Shown here: in pieces, positions 17,536-25,212 of the stretch | Layout: every line of letters starts with the position of its first letter | How positions within the stretch are numbered: the first letter of the stretch is position 1 | Origin: Clostridia bacterium | Lineage (GTDB): Bacteria > Bacillota > Peptococcia > Peptococcales > BICA1-8 | Direction of reading: 5' to 3' | Assembly (NCBI GenBank): GCA_012720075.1 | Contig: JAAXZE010000036.1 | Coordinates: 1-39,903, forward strand | DNA: 39,903 nt | Translations under genes and position numbers: made by a program | The notes under the pieces: model-generated | The model's input: only the letters and a program-made list of their open reading frames with translations | Told to the model about the DNA's origin: nothing | Database searches by the model: none

Positions 17536-18623
17536 CAAAAATTCAAGTCAAACCGGAGATAAAGGAAAAAGGATATGAAATAAGAATCGGCAGGAATATT
17601 TACAGTCAATTTGCCCAGGAACTTTTAGAGATAAAACGGGGTAGTCAGGCCCTCTTGGTCAGTAATGACGTTATTTATGCTTTATATGGAACAAAAATTG
17701 AAAGCGAACTGAAAAAACAGGGTTTTCAAGTAATGGTTTATCTTGTGCCCGATGGTGAAGAATACAAGTCCTGGCAGGAAGCGGAGAAAATATTGACCAC
17801 AATGCTTGAGGCCGGGTTTAACCGGGATGGCCTTGTACTGGCTTTAGGCGGAGGAGTCATCGGCGATTTGGCCGGTTTTGTGGCCGCCATTTATCAGCGG
17901 GGAATAGATTTGGTTCAGTTGCCTACCAGTCTTTTAGCCCAGGTAGATAGCAGTGTGGGGGGTAAAGTGGCCGTTAATCATCCTTTAGGGAAAAATATGA
18001 TTGGCGCTTTTTATCACCCCTTAGGAGTCTGGACTGACCTGGATACTTTAAAAACCTTGCCTGAACGAGAATGGCTTGCAGGGTTGGGAGAGGTAGTAAA
18101 GTATGGTGCTATTTGGGATGACAATCTTTTTGATCTTATCGAAAAAAATATAGAAAGAATAAGGCATAGAGACTTAGAATTTATCCAGTTTCTAATCTTC
18201 AGATGTTGTGAGATAAAGGCCGAAATCGTTGAAAGAGATGAAAGGGAACAGGGTCTCAGGATGATTCTTAATTTTGGCCATACTATCGGTCATGCCCTGG
18301 AAAAATTAACGTGCTATAAAGTGTATCGGCATGGTGAAGCAGTGGCAATAGGCATGGTTTGGGCCGCCAAATTAGCTGTTAATATGGGGCTTTGTTCAAC
18401 GGAAGTCCGGGAAAGGTTAGAAAAGGTTTTAAAGGAAATTGGTTTACCCATTAATCTGCCAGGGGTGAAAGCTGATGAAATCCTGGAAACTATTGTACTG
18501 GATAAGAAGGTTCGGGATAAAAAACTGACTTTTGTTTTACCGCGGCTAATTGGACAGGTGGAAGTTATAAAAGGCATAGAACCGGAAATGCTTAAAGAGT
18601 TGTTAAGTAACACCGTGCTATGA
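17523..18623 (+). CDS. aroB: 3-dehydroquinate synthase
   Basis: This NAD- and metal-dependent enzyme converts DAHP to 3-dehydroquinate. Motifs include LALGGGVIGDLAGFVA, LPTSLLAQVDSSVGGK, NMIGAFYHP, GLGEVVKYG and LNFGHTIGHALE with the metal-binding histidines. Length is 366 aa. The ATG lies inside the end of aroK, implying translational coupling. The stop is followed at once by AAAGGGG, the probable ribosome binding site of aroH. Confidence 0.95.
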   Translation: MPALAKIQVKPEIKEKGYEIRIGRNIYSQFAQELLEIKRGSQALLVSNDVIYALYGTKIESELKKQGFQVMVYLVPDGEEYKSWQEAEKILTTMLEAGFNRDGLVLALGGGVIGDLAGFVAAIYQRGIDLVQLPTSLLAQVDSSVGGKVAVNHPLGKNMIGAFYHPLGVWTDLDTLKTLPEREWLAGLGEVVKYGAIWDDNLFDLIEKNIERIRHRDLEFIQFLIFRCCEIKAEIVERDEREQGLRMILNFGHTIGHALEKLTCYKVYRHGEAVAIGMVWAAKLAVNMGLCSTEVRERLEKVLKEIGLPINLPGVKADEILETIVLDKKVRDKKLTFVLPRLIGQVEVIKGIEPEMLKELLSNTVL

Positions 18624-18638
18624 AAGGGGCTGGTCAAA

Positions 18639-18989
18639 ATAATTAAAGGAATTCGCGGAGCAATAGATGTATATGCGGATGAACCGGAGGCTATATTGGA
18701 GGCAACTCGTACCCTGTTGAGTGAATTAGTTAGGGTAAATGATTTAAAACCGGAAAAAATAATCAGTGCTTTTTTTACAGCTACCGGTGATTTAAAGTCA
18801 GTGTACCCTGCTCAGGCTGCCCGGGAAATGGGTTGGACCATGGTACCCATGATGTGCCTGCAGGAGATGAACGTTACCGGCTCCTTGCCCCGTTGTATTC
18901 GGGTACTTTTGCATGTCCAGGCATCTGATGAAAAAAAAATAAAACATGTATATTTGGGCGGGGCCAAAAAGCTGCGGCCAGATTTGTAA
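18639..18989 (+). CDS. aroH: Chorismate mutase, AroH type (apparent ATA start)
   Basis: This monofunctional enzyme converts chorismate to prephenate. The ORF track starts at an internal TTG (18696), but the same frame upstream encodes IKGIRGAIDV, matching the AroH N-terminus including the active-site arginine (Arg7 in B. subtilis). Other active-site residues are visible: Arg in AREMGW, Cys and Glu in MMCLQEM, Arg in CIRVLL, and Tyr in HVYLGGA, with RPDL at the end. ATA (18639) sits where ATG is expected, nine bases after AAAGGGG. No ATG, GTG or TTG in frame lies between the aroB stop and 18696. Alternatively, an ATG at 18620 would reach this frame if one G of GGGG were lost. Full length would be 116 aa. 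Confidence 0.85.
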   Translation: MIKGIRGAIDVYADEPEAILEATRTLLSELVRVNDLKPEKIISAFFTATGDLKSVYPAQAAREMGWTMVPMMCLQEMNVTGSLPRCIRVLLHVQASDEKKIKHVYLGGAKKLRPDL

Positions 18990-19367
18990 ATTAAGTGTAC
19001 AGTGCCGCCATGACGTCAACATCCAATTATTCCAAAGGCAGTGGTCGGTTCCCATGCCGACTATAACAAAAAAGATTAATGTAGGGGCAAACCTTTGTGT
19101 TTTTGCCCCTATTTTTTTAGAAAAATCAGGAAAGGCGGACACACAAGTCCGCCCTTACGATGTATCAAATTGGTTTTAATAAAACTTATCATGCTGGATA
19201 TCTTAATAGCAGATGCATCTTAAAATTTTACATTCAGGTACTGCATAAGGCACAAAAACATGGTAGTAGATGCATCCCATCGGAGTGTCATTCTTGTAAT
19301 AACAATTCGAAATTTTTAACTTCAATCTAGCTAAGTGAAATTTTAATCTTACACAGCTTTTCTGCGT
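18990..19367. other. Intergenic region with one dispersed repeat
   Basis: No gene or RNA recognised in these 378 bp. They hold copy 2 of the double-hairpin repeat (19081-19158), two short AGATGCATC words (about 19212 and 19268) and an AAGTGAAATTTTAATCTT stretch resembling one near 22622. The T-rich tract inside the repeat (19111-19118) could help terminate the aro transcript. Confidence 0.5.
19081..19158. repeat. Double-hairpin dispersed repeat, copy 2
   Basis: GTAGGGGCAAAC...GTTTTTGCCCC followed by AGGCGGAC...GTCCGCCCTTAC. Same order and spacing as the copies at 737 and 38677. Confidence 0.8.
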
Positions 19368-19832
19368 TTATAAATATTTTTTTACGAATTTCAAGGCCGG
19401 TTTGCGGTAACGTTTTAAAAAGAAATAGCCCGAAAACCAAATTAAGAAAAGGCCCAGCAGGGAATTTATCAGGGAACCGATAATAAAAGTTTTCCCGATG
19501 ACTAGGATACTATATAACCTAAGAAGTGTTAAGTCTTTAATTGCGATAATAATATCGGGAGTTTTTTGACCGAGGAGCAAATCTCCGGTAATAAAGTTTA
19601 AATAAAAAAATACCGGGGTAAGGGGCATGGTTAACGCCCAGGCCAGGGAACTGGCTATACAACTGGTACGGGTCAGTTTAGCCAGAAAGAGGGCGATAGC
19701 CAGACCAAAGCCTGAAGTGATATGAAAGTGAACTATGGTACCACAGGCAAAGCCCCCTGCCGCAATAAAGGGACTGGTGGCAACCCTTAAAAATCTTAAA
19801 AGGTAATACTTTATCTTTCTCTTGTAAGTCAT
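19368..19832 (-). CDS. DUF2062 family membrane protein
   Basis: This 154-aa integral membrane protein has about three or four hydrophobic segments. The arrangement VATSPFIAAGGFACGTIVHF...GLAIALFLAKLTRTSCIASSLAWALTMPLTPVFFYL follows the DUF2062 pattern (start of a Gly-rich helix, then an N/T-P-L-T-P-x-F/Y segment). The function of the family is unknown. The basic N-terminus (MTYKRKIKYYLLRFLR) and C-terminus suggest cytoplasmic ends. AAAGGGAA precedes the ATG on the minus strand. It appears monocistronic. Confidence 0.75.
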   Translation of the reverse strand: MTYKRKIKYYLLRFLRVATSPFIAAGGFACGTIVHFHITSGFGLAIALFLAKLTRTSCIASSLAWALTMPLTPVFFYLNFITGDLLLGQKTPDIIIAIKDLTLLRLYSILVIGKTFIIGSLINSLLGLFLIWFSGYFFLKRYRKPALKFVKKYL

Positions 19833-20023
19833 GCTTTTCCCTTTCTAAAGTGATATTTTTTTAAAAAAAATAAGTTAAAGGGATATTTAATTATATCATA
19901 TTAACTAATGGTTGATAATTCATGATTTATTCTTAAAATAAAACAATAGTTAAAAATAATTTTGGCTATGTATATGTTAGGGATTGTGGGGGAAATATAG
20001 TTTTACAGGAGGTGACTGATAAG

Positions 20024-20281
20024 ATGTTAGAAAAAGAAAACCCTGTTGATTTTCCAAAGGAACTGGCTGAAACCATAGCCGACGGTCGTAAACATGGTGT
20101 AAGCGATGAACAAATGGTTAAAGGAATGGTAAGCTTAGGAAATTTGATGGCTAAGTTTGTAAAGCCCGACACCCCCGAAGAAGCAATAATGAGTGAAATG
20201 TGGGAAATTGCAACGGATGAAGAAAAAAACATGATGGCAAATCTTGTTTTAAGATTAGGGAAAAAAAGACTGCAACATTAA
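20024..20281 (+). CDS. DUF3243 family small protein
   Basis: This 85-aa soluble helical protein matches the DUF3243 pattern known from Bacillus YmfJ: a G(V/M)S-(D/E)E motif (KHGVSDEQMVKG), a G-N-L-x-A segment (SLGNLMAKFVKPDTPEE), then the EMWEIATDEEKNMMANLVLRL core. The function is unknown. The ATG at 20024 is preferred because a strong AGGAGGTGA lies 11 bases upstream, and the ORF-track GTG overlaps that site. A terminator follows. Confidence 0.8.
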   Translation: MLEKENPVDFPKELAETIADGRKHGVSDEQMVKGMVSLGNLMAKFVKPDTPEEAIMSEMWEIATDEEKNMMANLVLRLGKKRLQH

Positions 20282-20296
20282 AATTGAATTTCATAT

Positions 20297-20333
20297 AAAA
20301 AGGCCTGATCCTTTATCGGGGTTAGGCCTTTTT
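20297..20333 (+). terminator. Intrinsic terminator after the DUF3243 gene
   Basis: AAAAAGGCCT...AGGCCTTTTT stem, T-rich on both sides, so it could act bidirectionally with the convergent gene at 20391. Confidence 0.85.
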
Positions 20334-20390
20334 ACTCGGCTTATTTAACGGATTTTAAAAGACAGAAATCAAACTAAAGCCAGACGTTTT

Positions 20391-20597
20391 TCAGCTATAC
20401 CAGATTATTGCTAAGATAATAACCCCCAGAGCGATAAGAATGTTAGCAGGCAGGTTAAAACGAAGGTAGATTTTTTTTCTTTCTTCAATAGGCTTATTTT
20501 TTTTGCCGGTTAAAACATATAAAGCTATTGTTTTTAAAACCACTCCTATAAAAATGACAACATATGCTGTTTCAATTAAAGGGATGCCGTTTAACAT
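20391..20597 (-). CDS. Small two-helix membrane protein, unknown
   Basis: This protein of 68 aa has two predicted membrane helices (ETAYVVIFIGVVLKTIALYVL and LPANILIALGVIILAIIWY) joined by a basic loop (TGKKNKPIEERKK). The ATG at 20597 was chosen because GTGGAGGAG lies six bases upstream; the ORF-track TTG start would lie before this site. I do not recognise a family. It is flanked by the DUF3243 terminator and a 190-bp AT-rich gap. Confidence 0.65.
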   Translation of the reverse strand: MLNGIPLIETAYVVIFIGVVLKTIALYVLTGKKNKPIEERKKIYLRFNLPANILIALGVIILAIIWYS

Positions 20598-20789
20598 CTT
20601 TTTCTCCTCCACTTCCAATTTAAAAACATTTGATCAGTACATAATAATTATAAAAGAAACTTGCTTAAGATGAAGCTTTAATTTCGTCTGTATTTTCTAT
20701 ATTGTTTCTATCGCCCTCTTTTTTGCTTCTTAAGGGACATTTCATCATACTTTATGTTTTACCAATAATACACATTTAGGAGTGGAGAT

Positions 20790-21500
20790 ATGTTAGCTTT
20801 GACCTTCAGAATCTTGATAATTTATTTTCTCTTGATAGTATTAATGCGGATTATGGGTAAAAGAGAACTTGGCCAGTTATCAGCCATAGATTTTGTTGTT
20901 GCCATTGTAATTGCCGAACTGGCTGCCATACCTATTACCGATATAAATATTCCGTTAATATACGGTGTTCTTCCAATTGCCATTTTAACCTTGGCTCAGG
21001 TTGGTCTTTCCCTTCTATGTTTAAAGAGCAATGCTTTCCGGCGAATAATATATGGTGTTCCTAATGTCTTAATTGCTAATGGTAAAATCCAACGGAACGA
21101 AATGCGGAAAGCCCGTTATAATATTGATGACCTTTTAACCCAGTTGCGAGAAAAAAATGTTTTCAATATTGCCGACGTGGAGTTTGCTATTTTAGAAACT
21201 TCAGGAGAGCTTACGGTTTCTTTAAAACCTCAGAAGCGACCATTGTCGGCGGAGGATTTGAATGTTCGTACCGATTATGAAGGTTTGCCCTTGACCCTGA
21301 TTGATGATGGAGAGGTAAATATCAAAGGTTTGGAAGATGCCAATTTAAGTCTGGAGTGGTTGGAAAGGGAATTAAAAAAAAGAAATATCAATTCAGTTCA
21401 GGATGTTTTTTATGCCAGTCTTAGTTCCAATGGAGATATTTACCTGGTAGAAAGAGAGGATAAAGAGCAAACGGCTAAAAAAGAAAAAAAGCTCCACTGA
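20790..21500 (+). CDS. DUF421 (YetF/YrbG-like) membrane protein
   Basis: This protein has about three N-terminal membrane helices and a cytoplasmic C-terminal alpha/beta region. The motifs LMRIMGKRELGQLSAIDFVVAIVIAELAA and IYGVPNVLIANGKIQRNEMRKARYNIDDLLTQLREKN are characteristic of DUF421. The function is not established; some Bacillus members are spore-associated. Length is 236 aa. A charged EDKEQTAKKEKKLH tail ends the protein. TTAGGAG precedes the ATG. No terminator is evident before the GerMN lipoprotein gene 115 bp downstream. Confidence 0.87.
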   Translation: MLALTFRILIIYFLLIVLMRIMGKRELGQLSAIDFVVAIVIAELAAIPITDINIPLIYGVLPIAILTLAQVGLSLLCLKSNAFRRIIYGVPNVLIANGKIQRNEMRKARYNIDDLLTQLREKNVFNIADVEFAILETSGELTVSLKPQKRPLSAEDLNVRTDYEGLPLTLIDDGEVNIKGLEDANLSLEWLERELKKRNINSVQDVFYASLSSNGDIYLVEREDKEQTAKKEKKLH

Positions 21501-21615
21501 TGGGAACTAAAAATGGTTTATTAACGTCTATTTAATCAAGATGGACAAGTTGTGCAGGAAAATTTTGGTTAAAGGAGAATTATTGTATTAGAATTATTTT
21601 TGGAGGAGGATACTG

Positions 21616-22182
21616 TTGAAAAAAATATTATTTGTTATTCTGAGTTTGTTTTTGGTAATGGGTTTAATTGGTTGCTCGGCTAATGAACAAAAAGACGGGC
21701 AAGATATTAATATTGAACCTGCCGAAGAAAATCAAGAAATCACTGAGGAACAGGAAAGTGTTGTGACCCTTTATTTTGGTAATAAAGACGGCTATCTCCG
21801 CAAGGAACTGCGGACCATAAAAGGCCTGCCTACCGCTGAAAGGGGCAAAGAATTAATTGAAGAATTAATTAAAGGAACTCAAGCTGATGATGACACTTTA
21901 AACGTAATTCCGGAAGGAACGGAAGTGCTGAATTATAAATTTGATGCTGAACAAGGTTTGGTAACGGTAGATTTTTCCAAACATATTCTTGGAGCAGCAG
22001 GGTCTATGGGCGAAATTTTTGCTGTTTATAGTGTTGTCAATACTTTAACCGAACTGCCGGGAGTGGAGAAGGTACAGATTTTGGTTGAAGGTGAAACAGT
22101 TGAAACCATAGCCGGTCATATTTATACCGGAGAACCTTTGGAAAGAGACCTGAGTCTATTAGAAGGCAATGAGCTAAAGTAG
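21616..22182 (+). CDS. GerMN-domain lipoprotein
   Basis: This exported lipoprotein has a signal peptide ending in the lipobox LIGCSA (Cys20), a low-complexity acidic linker (about 25-50) and a GerMN domain (about 55-165). The domain signatures are VTLYFGNKDGYLRKE, ELIEELIKGTQ, IPEGTEVLNY, VTVDFSKHI and FAVYSVVNTLTELPGVEKVQILVEGE. GerMN is the repeated domain of GerM, a protein needed for sporulation and germination. The single copy here (188 aa) makes it a GerM-like protein. It starts with TTG after GGAGGAGG. A paralog lies at 39005. Confidence 0.88.
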   Translation: MKKILFVILSLFLVMGLIGCSANEQKDGQDINIEPAEENQEITEEQESVVTLYFGNKDGYLRKELRTIKGLPTAERGKELIEELIKGTQADDDTLNVIPEGTEVLNYKFDAEQGLVTVDFSKHILGAAGSMGEIFAVYSVVNTLTELPGVEKVQILVEGETVETIAGHIYTGEPLERDLSLLEGNELK

Positions 22183-22198
22183 AATGTGAATGAAAAAG

Positions 22199-22250
22199 TC
22201 CCTCCTGCCGCATACTAATTTCAAGAATAAATAGGCAGGTGGGATTTTTT
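22199..22250 (+). terminator. Terminator of the GerMN gene, overlapping the next ORF start
   Basis: Arms TCCCTCCTGCC (22199) and GGCAGGTGGGA (22234) pair almost fully, and TTTTTT follows. The 3' arm is also the only ribosome-binding-like sequence for the ORF beginning at the TTG at 22249. Confidence 0.75.
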
Positions 22251-22545
22251 GGATTTCAGTCGGGTATCTGAGATAACGAAGGAACCATTGTTTATAGTTA
22301 AACACAAAATTTTATCGGTTCCCCGGGAAGATTATGAAACCATTCTCAAGTCCTATGTTGATCCTTATTGTGAACAGGGAGCCCAGGAATTTGTCTGTCT
22401 GTACCTGGCCTCCAAAAATGATCCGGGTATAGTAGGTTTAGTAGGGGTGGAGAAAAAAGGTGATCAGGTAGTTATTGATGCAGCAGTAAGATATGAAAAT
22501 AATAGTAATGGAGAATGGAGAATTGTAGATGGAGAATTAAGTTAA
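22249..22545 (+). CDS. Hypothetical protein (98 aa), doubtful start and repeat-derived C-terminus
   Basis: I do not recognise this protein. It is soluble, with a central IVGLVGVEKKGDQVVIDAAVRYEN region that looks like a real beta-rich fold. Two features are odd. The only upstream start (TTG) lies in the T tract of the preceding terminator, and another TTG is possible near residue 14. The last residues (SNGEWRIVDGELS) are encoded by a 7-bp TGGAGAA tandem repeat. The ORF may be a real gene whose 3' end was extended by a repeat, or a remnant. Confidence 0.45.
   Translation: MDFSRVSEITKEPLFIVKHKILSVPREDYETILKSYVDPYCEQGAQEFVCLYLASKNDPGIVGLVGVEKKGDQVVIDAAVRYENNSNGEWRIVDGELS
22509..22543. repeat. 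7-bp tandem repeat TGGAGAA
   Basis: TGGAGAA, TGGAGAA, TTGTAGA, TGGAGAA, TTAAGTT. It forms the 3' end of the hypothetical ORF. Confidence 0.75.
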
Positions 22546-22550
22546 GTGCC

Positions 22551-22574
22551 ATCGTGTCACTGTGACATCGTGAC
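22551..22574. repeat. 8-bp tandem repeat ATCGTGAC family
   Basis: ATCGTGTC, ACTGTGAC, ATCGTGAC in tandem. The same octad family occurs at 38605 and 38793. A degenerate ACCTTAA/AAGTGAAACC stretch follows (22605-22637). Confidence 0.75.
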
Positions 22575-22636
22575 GTCGAAACATATCTAGCGGAACAAAG
22601 TGGAGCGTAACCTTAACCTAACGAAGTGAAACCTTA

Positions 22637-22659
22637 AACGGGCTGCAAGGCCTGTTTTT
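22637..22659 (+). terminator. Intrinsic terminator
   Basis: ACGGGC/GCCTGT stem (one G-T pair), TGCAAG loop, then TTTTT. Confidence 0.65.
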
Positions 22660-22738
22660 ATATGCATATCACAATGGCTTTTTAATATAAATATAAAGTA
22701 CAAAAATTTTAAGTTTTAAAAAATAGGTGGTGCGCCGG

Positions 22739-23731
22739 TTGTTAATTGAACTTTTACTAGGCCTGCTGATTATTTTAATGGGCGCGGAGCTTTTTACCAA
22801 TGGTATTGAATGGCTGGGTTGTCGTTTAAATTTATCGGAAGGGGCTGTAGGAAGTATTTTGGCTGCCGTTGGCACTGCTTTGCCGGAATCCATCATTCCT
22901 ATAGTAGCCATTATTCTTTCCGATGACCCTGCTAATGCCCATATTGGTATTGGTGCTATCCTGGGGGCCCCCTTCATGCTGGGAACATTAGCCCTTTTTA
23001 TAACCGGATTGGCGGCCAGGTGTTTTCCTTGGAGAGGTCCCGGGGTTAGGCTTCTGAATGTAGACCCCCGTATAATAAGCCGTGATTTTTTCTTTTTTAT
23101 TCTCATGTACACTATAGCTCTGACAGCCTCTTTTACTAATAAGGCAATGATTCACCAATTGCTGGCAGGTTTTTTAATACTGGCTTATTTTATTTATGCT
23201 TTTTTTACCATAAGATCAGGCCAGGGTATAACAGGTGATGGTTTAAAACCCCTTTATTGTTATTTTTGGGGAAAGCCCGGTTTACCTGTGATACTTTTTC
23301 AGGTTGTTACAGCCCTGGCTCTGATTATTTGGGGTGCCCATAATTTTGTGGAAGGGATAAAGGTTTTAGCTAAAACTATGAATTTACCGGCAGTTGTACT
23401 GGCCTTAATTATTGCTCCAATAGCTACCGAATTGCCGGAAAAGTTTAACAGCATAATTTGGCTGGCTCAAAAAAAAGATACTTTGGCTTTGGGAAATATA
23501 ACAGGAGCCATGGTTTTTCAGAGTTCTTTAATACCTGCCATTGGAATGCTCTTTACACCTTGGCAATTAAACGGAATAGTTTTACTAAGCGGAATGCTGG
23601 TACTTTTATCTATTAGCATGGTTACCTTGACTTTGCTGCGTCATAAGCGGTTAAGTACTTCGTTGTTAATTAGCTGTGGGCTTTATTATTTAATCTTTAT
23701 GGGTTTTGTAGTCTGGGGGGCTAGGAGTTGA
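22739..23731 (+). CDS. Sodium/calcium exchanger family (CaCA) membrane protein
   Basis: This cation antiporter-like protein has about ten membrane helices. The two alpha-repeat motifs are visible: SILAAVGTALPESIIPIVAI in the first half and LALIIAPIATELPEKFNSII in the second. The ion specificity cannot be told. The start is placed at the TTG at 22739 (MLIELLLGLL, 330 aa), eight bases after AGGTGG; the ORF-track GTG overlaps that site. The stop overlaps the next gene's TTG start by 4 bp, which implies translational coupling. Confidence 0.85.
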   Translation: MLIELLLGLLIILMGAELFTNGIEWLGCRLNLSEGAVGSILAAVGTALPESIIPIVAIILSDDPANAHIGIGAILGAPFMLGTLALFITGLAARCFPWRGPGVRLLNVDPRIISRDFFFFILMYTIALTASFTNKAMIHQLLAGFLILAYFIYAFFTIRSGQGITGDGLKPLYCYFWGKPGLPVILFQVVTALALIIWGAHNFVEGIKVLAKTMNLPAVVLALIIAPIATELPEKFNSIIWLAQKKDTLALGNITGAMVFQSSLIPAIGMLFTPWQLNGIVLLSGMLVLLSISMVTLTLLRHKRLSTSLLISCGLYYLIFMGFVVWGARS

Positions 23732-24387
23732 TAGTTCATTTTAAAAAACAAAACCGAGAGTTTTGGCCGTCCCGCAATAGCTATGAAAAGAAAAACTATG
23801 GTTTAAACCTTTCCAAAGCACAACTGGCTCAGATAAATAGGGAGGCCTTTAGTAAATCTTATGTGCCTGTAAGGGTAATGGATTATATTATCGCTAAAAC
23901 ACTGGCTTCGGGAGTTTGTTCAGGGATAACCTGTTATACCTTGGCAAAATTCTACGATGAAAACATTTCAATCGGTGATAGTCAGTTTTTGATAGCCGTT
24001 TTTCAAGCCCGCACCTGGGGAAGGTATTTTTTACGGCAGGCGCTGCATTCATATTTTCTGTCCCCCCAACGGCTGTTACTAAGGGTTTGTTCCGGACTGA
24101 AAGAAAATAAAGAAGCCAGGCCGGTTTTCTTGGTTTTTTTACCGAGAGTTTTTAATTTGCAAAATATCACCTTGGCCCATACAGTTCTTCCTTTTTGGTG
24201 GAAGGAAGGATTGGAAAATATTTATCTAGGCATTTATGACAGCAATTATCCCGGCGATGACGAAAGGGTTATGGTATACAATAAATTTACCCATTCTTGG
24301 AGTTATGACGGGAAAAATAATGAAAAATGGGTAATAACCATTAATTTTCCGGAAAACTTGACCCGCAAAGTTCCTTTTTTGATATAA
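23728..24387 (+). CDS. Predicted papain-like cysteine-peptidase-fold protein, uncharacterised
   Basis: No family name is recognised. The order of motifs suggests a papain-like (clan CA) fold: a cysteine at a helix start in ASGVCSGITCYTLA (C64), a histidine starting a beta strand in LAHTVLPFWW (H151), and an Asp/Asn in IYDSNYPGDD (D171 or N173), followed by strands with VMVYNKF. No signal peptide or membrane helix is evident in the 219 aa. TTG is the only plausible start, with GGGGGG seven bases upstream, overlapping the exchanger stop. The coupling to a cation exchanger is unexplained. The fold assignment is inference from motif spacing. Confidence 0.6.
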   Translation: MIVHFKKQNREFWPSRNSYEKKNYGLNLSKAQLAQINREAFSKSYVPVRVMDYIIAKTLASGVCSGITCYTLAKFYDENISIGDSQFLIAVFQARTWGRYFLRQALHSYFLSPQRLLLRVCSGLKENKEARPVFLVFLPRVFNLQNITLAHTVLPFWWKEGLENIYLGIYDSNYPGDDERVMVYNKFTHSWSYDGKNNEKWVITINFPENLTRKVPFLI

Positions 24388-24432
24388 TTAAAATACTTTT
24401 ATGATATTTAGAGAACTTTGAGGGGGATTCTA

Positions 24433-25143
24433 ATGTTTAAAGCCATACTTTTTGACCTGGACGGGACTTTGCTCCCTTTAGACCTGGAGGTTTTTGTGCA
24501 CAAATACATTGAAGCTCTGGCTCCCTTTTTTGCTCATAAAGTTGAGCCTAATAAATTTGTTAAAGAGCTGATAATTGCTACTGAGGTTATGATTAATAAT
24601 ACAGGGGCAGTTACTAATGAAGAAGCTTTTATGCAGAAATTCCTGCCTGCTGTAGATCAGGAAAAGGAAGAAATGTATCCCTTGTTTGAAAAGTTTTATC
24701 TGGAGCATTTCCCAAAACTAAAAAAATATGCCGGATATTCATTGTATTCGGAAAAAATAGTGGGACAAGCCATGGAAAAAGGCTACCGGGTTATCCTGGC
24801 TACTAATCCTATCTTCCCTGAAATAGCTATCAGGCAGAGGATGGAATGGGCTGGAATCGGCAGTTTGCCCTGGGATTTAGTCACAACTTATGAAAACAGC
24901 ATGTTTTGCAAACCTAACCCCGAGTATTTCCGGCAAATTTGTTCTAAAATAAATTTATTGCCTCAGGAATGTTTAATGGTAGGTAATGATGTCCAGGAAG
25001 ATTTGGTGGCCGGAACCTTAGGCATGAAGACCTTTCTAATAACCGATTGCCTTATTGACCGGGGGAAACCGGAATATAAACCGGATTATCAGGGCTCTTT
25101 GGAGGAATTTTATCAATTTGTTTGCCGGTTACCAAAAGTGTAG
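24433..25143 (+). CDS. HAD-superfamily hydrolase
   Basis: This is a predicted phosphatase of HAD subfamily IA. Motif I is FDLDGTLL (nucleophile D8, acid D10), motif II is LATNP, motif III has the lysine in FCKPNPEYF, and motif IV is MVGNDVQEDLVAG. A helical cap lies between about residues 15 and 90. The substrate is unknown. The ATG at 24433 (236 aa) was chosen because GAGGGGGA lies just upstream; the ORF-track TTG would overlap this site. Confidence 0.88.
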   Translation: MFKAILFDLDGTLLPLDLEVFVHKYIEALAPFFAHKVEPNKFVKELIIATEVMINNTGAVTNEEAFMQKFLPAVDQEKEEMYPLFEKFYLEHFPKLKKYAGYSLYSEKIVGQAMEKGYRVILATNPIFPEIAIRQRMEWAGIGSLPWDLVTTYENSMFCKPNPEYFRQICSKINLLPQECLMVGNDVQEDLVAGTLGMKTFLITDCLIDRGKPEYKPDYQGSLEEFYQFVCRLPKV

Positions 25144-25181
25144 TTATAAAAAATGCAGGATTATCCCTCTTTAAGTCGAAA

Positions 25182-25199
25182 TATTGACAAAAGTCAATA
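25182..25199. promoter_or_regulatory. FNR/Crp-like dyad upstream of the 25213 gene
   Basis: Perfect inverted repeat TATTGAC-AAAA-GTCAATA. It contains TTGA-N6-TCAA, the core recognised by FNR/FixK-type regulators. It ends 13 bp before the start codon, next to the ribosome binding site, so a leader hairpin is an alternative reading. Confidence 0.4.
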
Positions 25200-25212
25200 A
25201 AGGTGGGATAAC

